DNA of 7,253 nt from an uncultured Prevotellaceae bacterium (GCA_946406585.1 CAMJLI010000100.1:1-7253); one strand, 5' to 3'. Shown: positions 1-6,888, counted from the first letter of the stretch. Notes: a model not told the origin generated them from the letters alone. A program made the numbers and translations.

Positions 1-834
1 GCTTACGAGGCAGCCACTGCCGACCTGAACGACGTGAACATGATAGACCCTTTCCATCTAGACGCATATGGCAAGGTGGCAGTGAACTACAACCGCGACA
101 TAGAGATATTCCCCGTCCTCAACGCCCTTTTCGAAGGCATCTATGGGGAAGACCCTTACAAGTCGCCCACCGACATGGGTGTGAACATGGTTGGTTTCTG
201 CATCAGCGACGACGAAGTGTGCTGCAAGGCATCCAAAGACGAAATCATACGCCGTTATTATGCCGCCACAAACAAGTTGGCTGACGGTGCATGCAACGAC
301 AGCGAAGTGCACAAGATCCAGATGCTGTTCAACCAGTTGAAGATCACCACAGCCAACCGCCGCTGCACAGTTGCCGCCAACGAGCGTAAACAAAAAAGCG
401 GGCACACCTCGGCTGCCATCGAACTTTCTGACGGCACCATCATCACTTCACAGTCCAGCCCCTTGCTTGGTTGCTGCGCAGCACTGCTTCTCAACGTGAC
501 CAAGCACTTGGCAGGCATAGACCATGAAGTGAAGCTGATACCACAGAGCATGATAGAGCCAATACAGAAGACCAAGATAGAATATTTGGGAGGGCGCAAC
601 CCACGGCTACATACCGACGAGGTGCTCGTCGCACTCTCCGTGCTCTCGCCGCACGACAGCAACTGCCGCCGTGCTTTGGAAAGCCTTCCGCAGCTGCGAG
701 GTGCTCAGATGCACTGCACCGTGATGCTGAGCGAGATAGACAGGAAAATCCTCAAGAAGTTAGGTTGCGACTTGACATGCGACCCAGTGAGAAAGACGGG
801 TCAGTCCCATACATACACCCAGCAGTCGGATTGA
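1..834 (+). CDS. DUF1846 (UPF0371) family protein, C-terminal part, 5' end outside window
   Basis: The frame is open from base 1 (AYEAATADLNDVNMIDPFHL...) and ends with TGA at 832-834. This gives 277 residues, about the C-terminal 55% of a family whose members are usually near 500 residues. The ATG at 34 is internal, because the conserved segment begins before it. I recognise the family from YEAATADLNDVNMIDPFHL, the AVNYNRDIEIFPVL stretch, PYKSPTDMGVNM, EIIRRYY and the closing region with LKKLGCDLTCDP. These are conserved in DUF1846 proteins of Firmicutes, Actinobacteria and Bacteroidetes. Members are soluble, with no signal peptide or membrane segment in this part. Their biochemical role is not established to my knowledge, so I give none. 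The last 11 codons overlap the end of the convergent gene at 801-1982. Family assignment is confident; function is unknown. Confidence 0.88.
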   Translation, partial: AYEAATADLNDVNMIDPFHLDAYGKVAVNYNRDIEIFPVLNALFEGIYGEDPYKSPTDMGVNMVGFCISDDEVCCKASKDEIIRRYYAATNKLADGACNDSEVHKIQMLFNQLKITTANRRCTVAANERKQKSGHTSAAIELSDGTIITSQSSPLLGCCAALLLNVTKHLAGIDHEVKLIPQSMIEPIQKTKIEYLGGRNPRLHTDEVLVALSVLSPHDSNCRRALESLPQLRGAQMHCTVMLSEIDRKILKKLGCDLTCDPVRKTGQSHTYTQQSD

Positions 835-1982
835 ATTTCCATCAATATCGGTCCCATCTCACGTAGGACAAAATATTGCACGCTCTCACCTCCAAACAGT
901 CGTACGTACAGTTCCAGTCCTTCATCTGTTGCCACGATGCAATGTATCTCAGGTGAATGGGACATGAAATCGCCTTCATCATCCACGAACCATATCGACT
1001 GGAACGAGTCATAGTTGTTGGGGTCTACTTCTCCGTGAAATTCCCATACAGAACTCACCATGCCCGCACCAATGCATACCAAGGCAGCCAAGGCATCTTT
1101 ATCCTTATGCTCAAACTGCACGGCATAGAAAGAGCGCTCTCCCGATTCCAAAGTTGCCAACCATCGGGAGTCCTTTATCTTTCTTCCTCCGTAGTATCCG
1201 CTAATGATGCGGCACACGTCAGGAGTGGCTTTCTTCACCGTCTCCCCTTCCTTCCAACGACTGTATTGCAACAATGAATGCTTGTTGAAAAAGCTGCTCT
1301 TCACAACCCAAGGACACATTTCCTCATCTTCATACCCCCTGAACATCTTGGGCATCACCGATGGACTGGAGAGTTTGAATATATATTCCATCCTGTCCTT
1401 GGTGGCAACGCCATCCTCATTTGTCTCATATACTTTATTCTGGTTTGCCAGTCTGACGCTGTTCTTGTGGGGCTTGAAAATCATTTGGTTGTATGCCTCG
1501 ATATCTGGTATTTTCTCCCCTTCTTCAACAACCACCTCGAAAACATTAGACTTTTTCACGGGATTGCGCACAGGAAGAGGGCGCTCCTTAATTGTGATGT
1601 CGGTGCTCTTTGTACGGTTGCGCCCCAAGTTGCTTATCCCATCCCAATAATAATCACCTTGCAGGATGTCTTTGCCTATATTCTGAGCTTTCAGCTTACC
1701 ACCTTCAGGAGTGAACAAGACGAGTTCGCTCTCCTCGGTATTGGCAATGACCAACGCATAACCTAAAGGTGAAGCCTTCTGATATTGGAAGATGGTGAAC
1801 TTCTGAGGCAGGCTCTTTGGACTCTTCCTGACTTGTTCGAAGTCAGCAAGAGCGTCACCGCACCTGTCAGCATACCAAGTTCTTGCCTTGGCTTCCTCTT
1901 CATAATCTTGCTGGGCATGAATGTTGACTGTCATGGCAAAAAACATGACTAATGTAATGAAAAGTCGATTGATGTTGTTCAT
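801..1982 (-). CDS. Exported protein of unknown function, 393 residues
   Basis: The ATG is at 1982-1980 and the TGA at 803-801. The N-terminus has a positive end (N-N-I-N-R), a hydrophobic core (LFITLVMFFAMTV) and a signal peptidase I site after IHA at residue 23, leaving Gln as the first mature residue. There is no lipobox. The mature protein looks soluble and mixed in charge, with no later transmembrane segment. A stretch near residues 62-93 (FTIFQYQKASPLGYALVIA followed by LVLFTPEGG) loosely recalls the prodomain of C10 (streptopain-like) peptidases. However, I see no Cys/His catalytic region, so I do not assign that family. Several aromatic and Asp-rich strands follow (e.g. WFVDDEGDF, residues 331-339). 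It has its own consensus promoter upstream. The 3' end overlaps the DUF1846 gene by 34 bp in opposite orientation. It is probably a periplasmic or secreted Prevotella-lineage protein; function not recognised. Confidence 0.85.
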   Translation of the reverse strand: MNNINRLFITLVMFFAMTVNIHAQQDYEEEAKARTWYADRCGDALADFEQVRKSPKSLPQKFTIFQYQKASPLGYALVIANTEESELVLFTPEGGKLKAQNIGKDILQGDYYWDGISNLGRNRTKSTDITIKERPLPVRNPVKKSNVFEVVVEEGEKIPDIEAYNQMIFKPHKNSVRLANQNKVYETNEDGVATKDRMEYIFKLSSPSVMPKMFRGYEDEEMCPWVVKSSFFNKHSLLQYSRWKEGETVKKATPDVCRIISGYYGGRKIKDSRWLATLESGERSFYAVQFEHKDKDALAALVCIGAGMVSSVWEFHGEVDPNNYDSFQSIWFVDDEGDFMSHSPEIHCIVATDEGLELYVRLFGGESVQYFVLREMGPILMEIQSDCWVYVWD

Positions 1983-2017
1983 AAAATGTCAATTGCTTTA
2001 ATCTGCTAAAAAACAAA

Positions 2018-2042
2018 ATGATGAGGGTCTTTCAATCATCAT
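2018..2042. other. 7-bp perfect dyad at the predicted transcript start of the 801-1982 gene
   Basis: ATGATGA (2018-2024) and TCATCAT (2036-2042) are exact reverse complements around an 11-base loop. The -7 box at 2047-2054 places the minus-strand transcript start near 2040, so the dyad would form a hairpin at the very 5' end of the mRNA. It could also be a protein-binding site. Both readings are inference. Confidence 0.35.
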
Positions 2043-2046
2043 CGTA

Positions 2047-2078
2047 CAAAGATAAGACATATTGCAAATTTATCCAAA
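2047..2078 (-). promoter_or_regulatory. Bacteroidetes-type promoter for the 801-1982 gene
   Basis: On the minus strand TTTG (2078-2075) is followed after 20 bp by TATCTTTG (2054-2047). This matches the Bacteroidetes primary sigma consensus TTTG-N19-21-TAnnTTTG exactly. The predicted start near 2040 gives a leader of roughly 58 nt before the ATG at 1982. The spacing and exact match make this one of the best-supported regulatory sites in the window. Confidence 0.75.
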
Positions 2079-2147
2079 TAATCTTTTGAGGAAAAGGGCA
2101 AGAATAATTATTTTTCTTCTCTGCCATTATCATTCAGAAAAAATACT

Positions 2148-2155
2148 TAAATTTG
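2148..2155 (+). promoter_or_regulatory. Promoter -7 box for the FKBP lipoprotein gene
   Basis: TAAATTTG fits TAnnTTTG exactly and lies 41 bp before the ATG at 2197, so the leader would be about 35 nt. I do not see a TTTG at the proper -33 distance (about 2123-2128), so the upstream element is weak or missing. The box is divergent from the promoter at 2047-2078, and the two genes share one intergenic region. Confidence 0.55.
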
Positions 2156-2196
2156 CACATCATCTTACATGTTTATAACAAAACAACCAATAAACC

Positions 2197-2709
2197 ATGA
2201 AAAAGTTCATTTATCTGATTGCATCAGCATGCTTGATGGCTTTTGCCTCATGCGGCAGCGACAACAAACAAGCAGCAGAATCTCCTGCTCCAGAGGAACA
2301 GAAAGACACTTTGGCAGTAGAGCGAGACACCTTCCCCGCCGACCGCTGGATGGAAGAAAACAAGTTGAAAGAAGGAGTGGTGGAAGCCAACGGCATCCAG
2401 TACAAGGTGCTGGAAGAGGGCAAGGGCGACAAGCCCAACAAGCGCAAGCGTGTGAAGATGAACTTTGACCTGAAACTTACCAATGGGAAAGTTGTGGAAT
2501 CGCATTGGGGCAAGGATGTCATGGAACTTGCCGTGTCGAACGTCATACCCGGCTTGCAAAACGCGCTTACCCAAATGCCAGAAGGTTCCACTTGGGAAAT
2601 TTATGTGCCCTGGCAATTGGGTTACGGAGAAGAGGGCTCAAAGAACATTCCACCCCACTCTGCCCTAATATTCAAGGTGAAGCTGATAGAAGTGGTGAAA
2701 CTGAAATAA
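2197..2709 (+). CDS. FKBP-type peptidyl-prolyl isomerase lipoprotein (Mip-like), 170 residues
   Basis: FKBP domains catalyse cis/trans isomerisation of X-Pro bonds; this one would act at the envelope. The start MKKFIYLIASACLMAFASC is a lipoprotein signal with the lipid-modified Cys at residue 19. An acidic, low-complexity linker follows to about residue 48. Then comes a Mip-type lead-in (WMEENKLKEGV, 51-61; NGIQYKVLEEGKG, 65-77) and the FKBP domain at about 66-166. Family marks are NVIPGL (115-120), LGYGEEG (141-147), IPPHSALIF (151-159). Residues equivalent to FKBP12 Val55, Ile56, Tyr82 and Phe99 are kept (V116, I117, Y143, F159). The Tyr26, Phe36, Asp37 and Trp59 positions appear as F90, V100, E101 and L120, so isomerase activity may be weak or altered. 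The gene is monocistronic, with a -7 box upstream and a strong terminator directly after it. The fold is secure; catalytic activity is uncertain. Confidence 0.92.
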   Translation: MKKFIYLIASACLMAFASCGSDNKQAAESPAPEEQKDTLAVERDTFPADRWMEENKLKEGVVEANGIQYKVLEEGKGDKPNKRKRVKMNFDLKLTNGKVVESHWGKDVMELAVSNVIPGLQNALTQMPEGSTWEIYVPWQLGYGEEGSKNIPPHSALIFKVKLIEVVKLK

Positions 2710-2712
2710 CTA

Positions 2713-2760
2713 GAAAAAGCCATTTCACTGCCAATGACAGAGGCGTGAAATGGCTTTTTC
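2713..2760. terminator. Strong bidirectional intrinsic terminator between FKBP and GH9 genes
   Basis: A perfect 16-bp inverted repeat (2713-2728 with 2745-2760) encloses a 16-base loop. GCC/GGC (2730-2732 with 2742-2744) can extend the stem after a one-base bulge. The outer arm is A5 on one side and T5 on the other, so a U tract follows the GC-containing stem on either strand; on the plus strand another T run follows (2762-2766). It begins 4 bp after the FKBP stop and lies about 31 bp beyond the GH9 stop, so it can end both convergent transcripts. Confidence 0.88.
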
Positions 2761-2791
2761 GTTTTTCAAGAATCATCTTTGTGTCAACGCA

Positions 2792-5323
2792 TCATTTTTG
2801 GCTGTTCACAATGTCTTTCAGGGCAGAACCAAAGATGATGTACTGTGTGTTGCCGGCTATGGTTCCCTCGTTTTGTCCCCAGAGGAAAGGCCAGTCGTCG
2901 AAATTCTCGAAGTGGTCGGGTTTGCGGAAGAGCAGTCCAGGAGCCACATTTCCCGGTATGAATGAGAAGTCGGCACGGTTGTTTCCATAGAAGACAGCCT
3001 TTGGCCGGGCGGCTCCCACTACAGCCACAAACGAGTAGTTGTGATAAGGATGGCATCCATAAAGCCAGTTGGCCGTGCGGAACACATCGTCCCTGTTTAT
3101 CATGTCGGGGAAATATCGGTAAGCGAAACACACCGTGGTGCCAAAGCTAAGAGTTGCATTTCCCCCCGCCCAGTTTCCAAGTCCTATGGGCACACCAAAA
3201 GGATTGTTTGCAGTCAGGCTGTCCATATATTCTGCGTATTTCCCCACATAAGGTCTCAATTTTTGTTTGTAAGCATCATCCATATACGGCACGGCATCAA
3301 GGGCCGTCTGCATGGTTGATAGCACATTGCGGTCGAGAGCCTTCCATATTTGCTCGTTGAAAGCCTTCAGGTATTGTTTCTCTTGAGTGGCGGCATAGAG
3401 TTGCAGCTGTGTTGCAAGATTGTTATCCCCTCTGTTGCGTCTGTTCGCCTGTATGTTTTCCTGACGTCCCTTTAGCATTTCCGTGGCCTCCTTCAATAGT
3501 CTTTTCGACTGTGTGAGAGCACGTTGTGCGAGTTCATCATTATATCCAGCAAGAGCTCTGCTTGCAGCAGCAAACATGGTGGCAGCCTGAAGGTCGAGCG
3601 AAGGATTGCGGGTGGTGAAAGCCCACATGTCGTCAGGCGTCCCACTACGCTTGCCGTCAGCAGAAGTCTCATAAGGTTTCAGACTTGGGTCGTAGTGCTT
3701 GCCATCGGTGATGCTCGCGGCATCACCCAAGTGATGGTAATTGTCGAGAATGGAATTCGACAAGGTGGAAGCCATGTGTCCTATTTGCTCCGCCTGAGCC
3801 ACAAGGTTCAGAGTTCCATGTTCTATGAATTGCAGTATATCAGGCACGCCATCGGGTCGATGCAAGTCAACATAACGTTGTTGCTGGCTTACGAAAGTCT
3901 CGTCGCGCAATGGTTTGAACAATTCCCAAGTCCTGATGAAGTTTTGCACCACATTGATGTTCGACCCGGTCTCTATGTCGAAATCCCCTGCATCAAAGAA
4001 CCCGCCGATGTTCAGCCCTGGTATCAACTCGTAGGGTTTGTATTTCGTATCTGTTGTGGCACCCTGGGCATGAAGGTCGAAATGGTCGCTTGGAGGTGCT
4101 TGCAGATATCCCTCCTTGAATGGTTCCCCATGCCATGTGCGATACCCTTCGTTCACATAAACATGGTTCATGTGGATTGGCACCCAGACATCCGTTGTTG
4201 CGTCTGTTATCTTGTCATAGACATGCTCGTCTATTAGGAAGTCGTTGGTGCGAGTATCTCCATATTGTATGTAGTAAACACCTGGTTGTCTCACTTCTGA
4301 GAAGTCAAACTTCACATAATTGTATTTGAAGTATTTTCCCCACGTCTTGATATCTCCTGTGAAAGCCGTTTCCGTCGTACCATCGTTGTTTATGCGCATC
4401 AGGGATGCCCTTGCAATCGGAGTGTCCATCTTGTCGAGTTCTATCACAGCGACCTTGGGTTGGTCGGGTATATACCCCACTTGGGAGAACCCGATGTTTG
4501 GCTTTCTTATCCATCCGGGAATGGCATTTGGCTCCACAAGCCATGTCACCACCTTGCCAGTCTTTCCCTTAGGCAACACGCTACGCAGTACAAACCACCC
4601 ATTTTGAGCCAGCATCCTGCCATCGTACAAGCACAATTCAGAGTCGTCGCTTGTGATTCTTACCATTCGTTCGGCATCATCGGTTGCGAGCGTAAACGAA
4701 TGTCCCCTCTCTATTGGAAGAGGGTCGACAAAGCGCCCCGTTCCCCTGTCGTCGTAAGTCTTGAATCCCTTGAACTGTCGTGGTTTCTGGCTATTGGGTC
4801 GTGTGATTGTCTGGCTTGTGGCATATCGTGGCAATCTGCCCAGCCTCTCATCAACAGTGAAAGTCTTCAACCAATATTGTGATGGCAGGAACTCTATGTT
4901 GAAGCCAGCCTCTCCTGCAAGAGCATCAGGCACGGGCTTGTCAAGCCAAACTGCAATCTCCACAGCCTTACCCTTTGCCGTCACCACCACCCTGCTGTCG
5001 AAGTCGTAATCATCATATCTCATGCCCACGTCAATGCAGTTATTTTCTCGGTCGACTTTCCTCTCAGTCATTTTCGGCACAAGGTCCCATTGTTCCGGTG
5101 TGTTGTTTAGCCTTACGGCTCCCCCTTGCACGGTTCTCACTCCATGATGGATGATCTCTATGCCTGAGTTTTTCTCATCGTTGAACCCACCATTAAAACT
5201 ATTGCTGAACACCAATATGTTGACCCCTTGCCTTTCAAAATATTCGAGGTCGTTGAGTCTCAGTTCTTGTGCTTGGACAAGAATGGGGGCAAGTAGTCCC
5301 CAAAAAGAAATAAAAAGCTTCAT
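2792..5323 (-). CDS. Glycoside hydrolase family 9 protein with N-terminal Ig-like domain, 843 residues
   Basis: GH9 enzymes hydrolyse beta-glycosidic bonds (cellulose, other beta-glucans, or glucosamine oligomers) with inversion. I start at the ATG at 5323-5321. An in-frame TTG two codons earlier is a weaker candidate and adds nothing to the signal peptide. The signal peptide MKLFISFWGLLAPILVQA is cleaved before Gln19. Residues about 20-268 form a beta-rich region I cannot name. About 275-365 is a CelD_N Ig-like domain (IGFSQVGYIPDQPK). The catalytic (alpha/alpha)6 domain fills about 370-843. It shows GGFFDAGDF with D444 and D447 (D447 the likely base), RPDGVPDILQF, the alanine-rich LQAATMFAAASRALAGYNDE stretch, GCHPYHNYSFV, and LWGQNE with acid E819. 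The usual PHHR motif is absent and the usual GxNP reads GCHP, so this is a divergent subgroup and the substrate is uncertain. No SusC/SusD genes adjoin. It lies 88 bp downstream of the nitroreductase gene with no clear promoter of its own. Confidence 0.9.
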   Translation of the reverse strand: MKLFISFWGLLAPILVQAQELRLNDLEYFERQGVNILVFSNSFNGGFNDEKNSGIEIIHHGVRTVQGGAVRLNNTPEQWDLVPKMTERKVDRENNCIDVGMRYDDYDFDSRVVVTAKGKAVEIAVWLDKPVPDALAGEAGFNIEFLPSQYWLKTFTVDERLGRLPRYATSQTITRPNSQKPRQFKGFKTYDDRGTGRFVDPLPIERGHSFTLATDDAERMVRITSDDSELCLYDGRMLAQNGWFVLRSVLPKGKTGKVVTWLVEPNAIPGWIRKPNIGFSQVGYIPDQPKVAVIELDKMDTPIARASLMRINNDGTTETAFTGDIKTWGKYFKYNYVKFDFSEVRQPGVYYIQYGDTRTNDFLIDEHVYDKITDATTDVWVPIHMNHVYVNEGYRTWHGEPFKEGYLQAPPSDHFDLHAQGATTDTKYKPYELIPGLNIGGFFDAGDFDIETGSNINVVQNFIRTWELFKPLRDETFVSQQQRYVDLHRPDGVPDILQFIEHGTLNLVAQAEQIGHMASTLSNSILDNYHHLGDAASITDGKHYDPSLKPYETSADGKRSGTPDDMWAFTTRNPSLDLQAATMFAAASRALAGYNDELAQRALTQSKRLLKEATEMLKGRQENIQANRRNRGDNNLATQLQLYAATQEKQYLKAFNEQIWKALDRNVLSTMQTALDAVPYMDDAYKQKLRPYVGKYAEYMDSLTANNPFGVPIGLGNWAGGNATLSFGTTVCFAYRYFPDMINRDDVFRTANWLYGCHPYHNYSFVAVVGAARPKAVFYGNNRADFSFIPGNVAPGLLFRKPDHFENFDDWPFLWGQNEGTIAGNTQYIIFGSALKDIVNSQK

Positions 5324-5361
5324 AATCAATTAGTTAGCAAGTAATCAAGATAACAAGCAAA

Positions 5362-5385
5362 AGGCAACAGCCAATGCCATTGCCT
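5362..5385 (-). terminator. Possible weak terminator or attenuator between nitroreductase and GH9 genes
   Basis: AGGCAA (5362-5367) pairs with TTGCCT (5380-5385) around a 12-base loop, and on the minus strand the hairpin is followed by TTTTGCTTG. A competing hairpin (CAATG/CATTG, 5372-5376 with 5378-5382) overlaps it. The stem is short, so partial read-through into GH9 is likely. The remaining bases 5324-5411 show no consensus promoter on the minus strand. Confidence 0.35.
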
Positions 5386-5411
5386 GTTTTTGCATGATGA
5401 AAGTGGTTGAT

Positions 5412-6032
5412 TTAATAACCGATGGGATGGTTGAGTTCGATTATGACATCTTCCGGCAAATCAAGTGCTTTTCTCACCGCTTCTTGGTCCATCATAGCCC
5501 TTGCCACAGTGCGCATTCCAAGAGCAGTACATGCCAGATAGATGTTTTGTGAGACGTAGCCAGAGTCTATGTCGCCATAATGGCTGTTTTTGCGCCTTGC
5601 CTTGCTTTGGTCGCTAACAAGCAAGAGCGTGTATGGTGCGTCTTTGACGAAAGCTTGGCCTGCAGCCAATGACTCCAGCAAGTTCTTGTCGGACACTGTG
5701 GTCAGGTTGTTGGCCTTGGGGTCATAAAGGCATACCCCCTTTTCAGAGCAGACATAGACCTTGATATCTTGCATGTTGATGGCAGACGGGGCTGTAATCT
5801 TTCCTGAAGCAGGGTCGCTGATGCCACAAGCGGCCCAGAGAATGGTGGACAAGGTTGCCATGTCAATGGTCTTGTCTTTCTTGTATTCACGATATGACCG
5901 ACGTGTCTTCAGTGCCTCACCCACCGACATGCCAAGTTTTGCGGCATCGGGTTTTGGCAACTCCACTGTGCTTTGTGCCATGATGCTTGAGCTCGCGACC
6001 AAGCAAAATGCTAAAAACAATACTTTCTTCAT
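5412..6032 (-). CDS. Exported nitroreductase-fold oxidoreductase (SagB/ThcOx type), 206 residues
   Basis: Nitroreductase-fold proteins bind FMN and move electrons to diverse substrates; this subgroup has no fixed substrate. The ATG is at 6032-6030 and the TAA at 5414-5412. MKKVLFLAFCLVASSSIMA is a signal peptide with cleavage before Gln20, so the enzyme would be periplasmic. The SagB-like lead ELPKPDAAKLGMSVGEALKT (24-43) precedes RRSYREY (44-50), the usual FMN phosphate-contacting Arg/Ser motif. Then come LSTILWAACGI (61-71), APSAINMQ (81-88), and DSGYVSQNIYLACTALGM (156-173), the conserved helix with Gln-Asn. The C-terminus ends at PIGY, about two residues before the common GYPK ending; this is minor. 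Length is normal for exported Bacteroidetes members. A consensus promoter sits just upstream, and GH9 follows on the same strand. Family assignment is firm; the substrate is unknown. Confidence 0.9.
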   Translation of the reverse strand: MKKVLFLAFCLVASSSIMAQSTVELPKPDAAKLGMSVGEALKTRRSYREYKKDKTIDMATLSTILWAACGISDPASGKITAPSAINMQDIKVYVCSEKGVCLYDPKANNLTTVSDKNLLESLAAGQAFVKDAPYTLLLVSDQSKARRKNSHYGDIDSGYVSQNIYLACTALGMRTVARAMMDQEAVRKALDLPEDVIIELNHPIGY

Positions 6033-6070
6033 AGGTTTAGGCTTTATTTGTAATCTGGATGAAAATCATA

Positions 6071-6102
6071 CAAAGTTACGCAAATTCCGCGGCTGGCGCA
6101 AA
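6071..6102 (-). promoter_or_regulatory. Bacteroidetes-type promoter for the nitroreductase gene
   Basis: On the minus strand TTTG (6102-6099) and TAACTTTG (6078-6071) are separated by 20 bp, an exact match to TTTG-N19-21-TAnnTTTG. The predicted start near 6064 leaves a leader of about 32 nt before the ATG at 6032. It may also drive GH9 by read-through. Confidence 0.75.
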
Positions 6103-6104
6103 TT
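6079..6104. repeat. Direct repeats CGCAAATT flanking a CCGCGG palindrome, inside the nitroreductase promoter
   Basis: CGCAAATT occurs at 6079-6086 and again at 6097-6104, 18 bp apart start to start. The palindrome CCGCGG lies at 6087-6092 between them. The second copy contains the -33 TTTG (as CAAA on the plus strand) and the first abuts the -7 box. This is a plausible operator, but no regulator is known from the window. Confidence 0.35.
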
Positions 6105-6153
6105 TCAAGTGTTAAAAAAGCGTTTTTGCATGTTCATCCACGATTACAATGCC

Positions 6154-6888
6154 TCACCAATTGTCATCGTCATTTCCTACCAGCCCATTCTTCACGGCCT
6201 CTTTCACCTTGTCCATGATGGCATTCGAATAAGCGTGTGTCATCACGAGAGCCTTTGAGCAAGTACGCTTTTGCGGGTCTTTGTCTACAAATGGATAGTG
6301 CCTGGCAATCTCCCATTGTTCGTCATACAAATTGGCATTGGTCTTGTCTTCAGCCTTGCGTTTCGAATCCCCATAGGTGCGGTCATCCACATTTGTGACA
6401 AGTCCACTGAGGAAACCTCCTGAGATATCACGCAGGATGTCATAGTTTTGCACTGTAAAAGTGACACGTATTCTGCCTTCTTTAATATCAAGTCTTATCA
6501 CTGGCGTGATGCTCACCGAGTAGCTATTGACGGTGCCTGTGTGTTCCGCAATATCTTTCAAGGTTGAAGAGATTATGATGCAACCTGCATCCTTGTCGTT
6601 GAGCGTTATGGCCTGCTTGTCCTTGAAGGTGGCAGTAGCCCAATAATTCAGTGCCACATAGATTTGCGACTTGGTTTTGCCCGGTGCCTCTATGACTTCC
6701 TGATAAGTGAGGCTCTGGTTCTTGTCAAGCATCAGACTGCTTGCAAGGTTCATTGCTGCATCCACCCACCTGTCACCATAACGTTGTTTAGCATATTTTT
6801 CCAAGTCAGCTCCTTTCAACACTTGAGCTTGAGTACCCATCACGCAGAGCATGAAGATGGTTGCCAATGTCATTATTTTCTTTGTCAT
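6154..6888 (-). CDS. Exported DUF4468-like protein, 244 residues
   Basis: The ATG is at 6888-6886 and the TGA at 6156-6154. MTKKIMTLATIFMLCVMGTQA is a signal peptide with cleavage before Gln22. Residues about 63-150 resemble the DUF4468 (TBP-like fold) domain common in Bacteroidetes. The pattern is a short strand, the helix SQIYVALNYWATATF (74-88), a strand ending in DAGCIIISSTL (100-110), a strand with SYSVSITPVIRLDI (122-135), then the GRIRVTFTVQNYDI hairpin (138-151). The C-terminal part (about 165-244) is charged and helical, with a YGDSKRK segment and an acidic DDDNW end. The domain's function is unknown, so I give no role beyond the periplasm or cell surface. The gene lies 121 bp upstream of the nitroreductase start, but that gene has its own promoter. 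The gene's leader contains a tandem repeat array. Confidence 0.82.
   Translation of the reverse strand: MTKKIMTLATIFMLCVMGTQAQVLKGADLEKYAKQRYGDRWVDAAMNLASSLMLDKNQSLTYQEVIEAPGKTKSQIYVALNYWATATFKDKQAITLNDKDAGCIIISSTLKDIAEHTGTVNSYSVSITPVIRLDIKEGRIRVTFTVQNYDILRDISGGFLSGLVTNVDDRTYGDSKRKAEDKTNANLYDEQWEIARHYPFVDKDPQKRTCSKALVMTHAYSNAIMDKVKEAVKNGLVGNDDDNW

Noticed and set aside
1204..1766. Two overlapping plus-strand frames opposite the 801-1982 gene
   Set aside because: They are antisense to a gene with a signal peptide and consensus promoter, and their translations look like composition artefacts.
3524..4237. Long plus-strand open frame (237 codons) opposite the GH9 gene
   Set aside because: The GH9 frame on the minus strand is continuous and rich in family motifs. 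The antisense translation matches no family I know and has no promoter or start context.
5324..5329. TTG start two codons upstream of the GH9 ATG
   Set aside because: The ATG at 5323 begins a textbook signal peptide (MKLF...), and the TTG adds only two residues with no supporting signal.
6105..6125. A/T hairpin (AAAAAGCGTTTTT region) as terminator of the DUF4468-like gene
   Set aside because: The stem is only five A-T pairs with a three-base loop, too weak for an intrinsic terminator.
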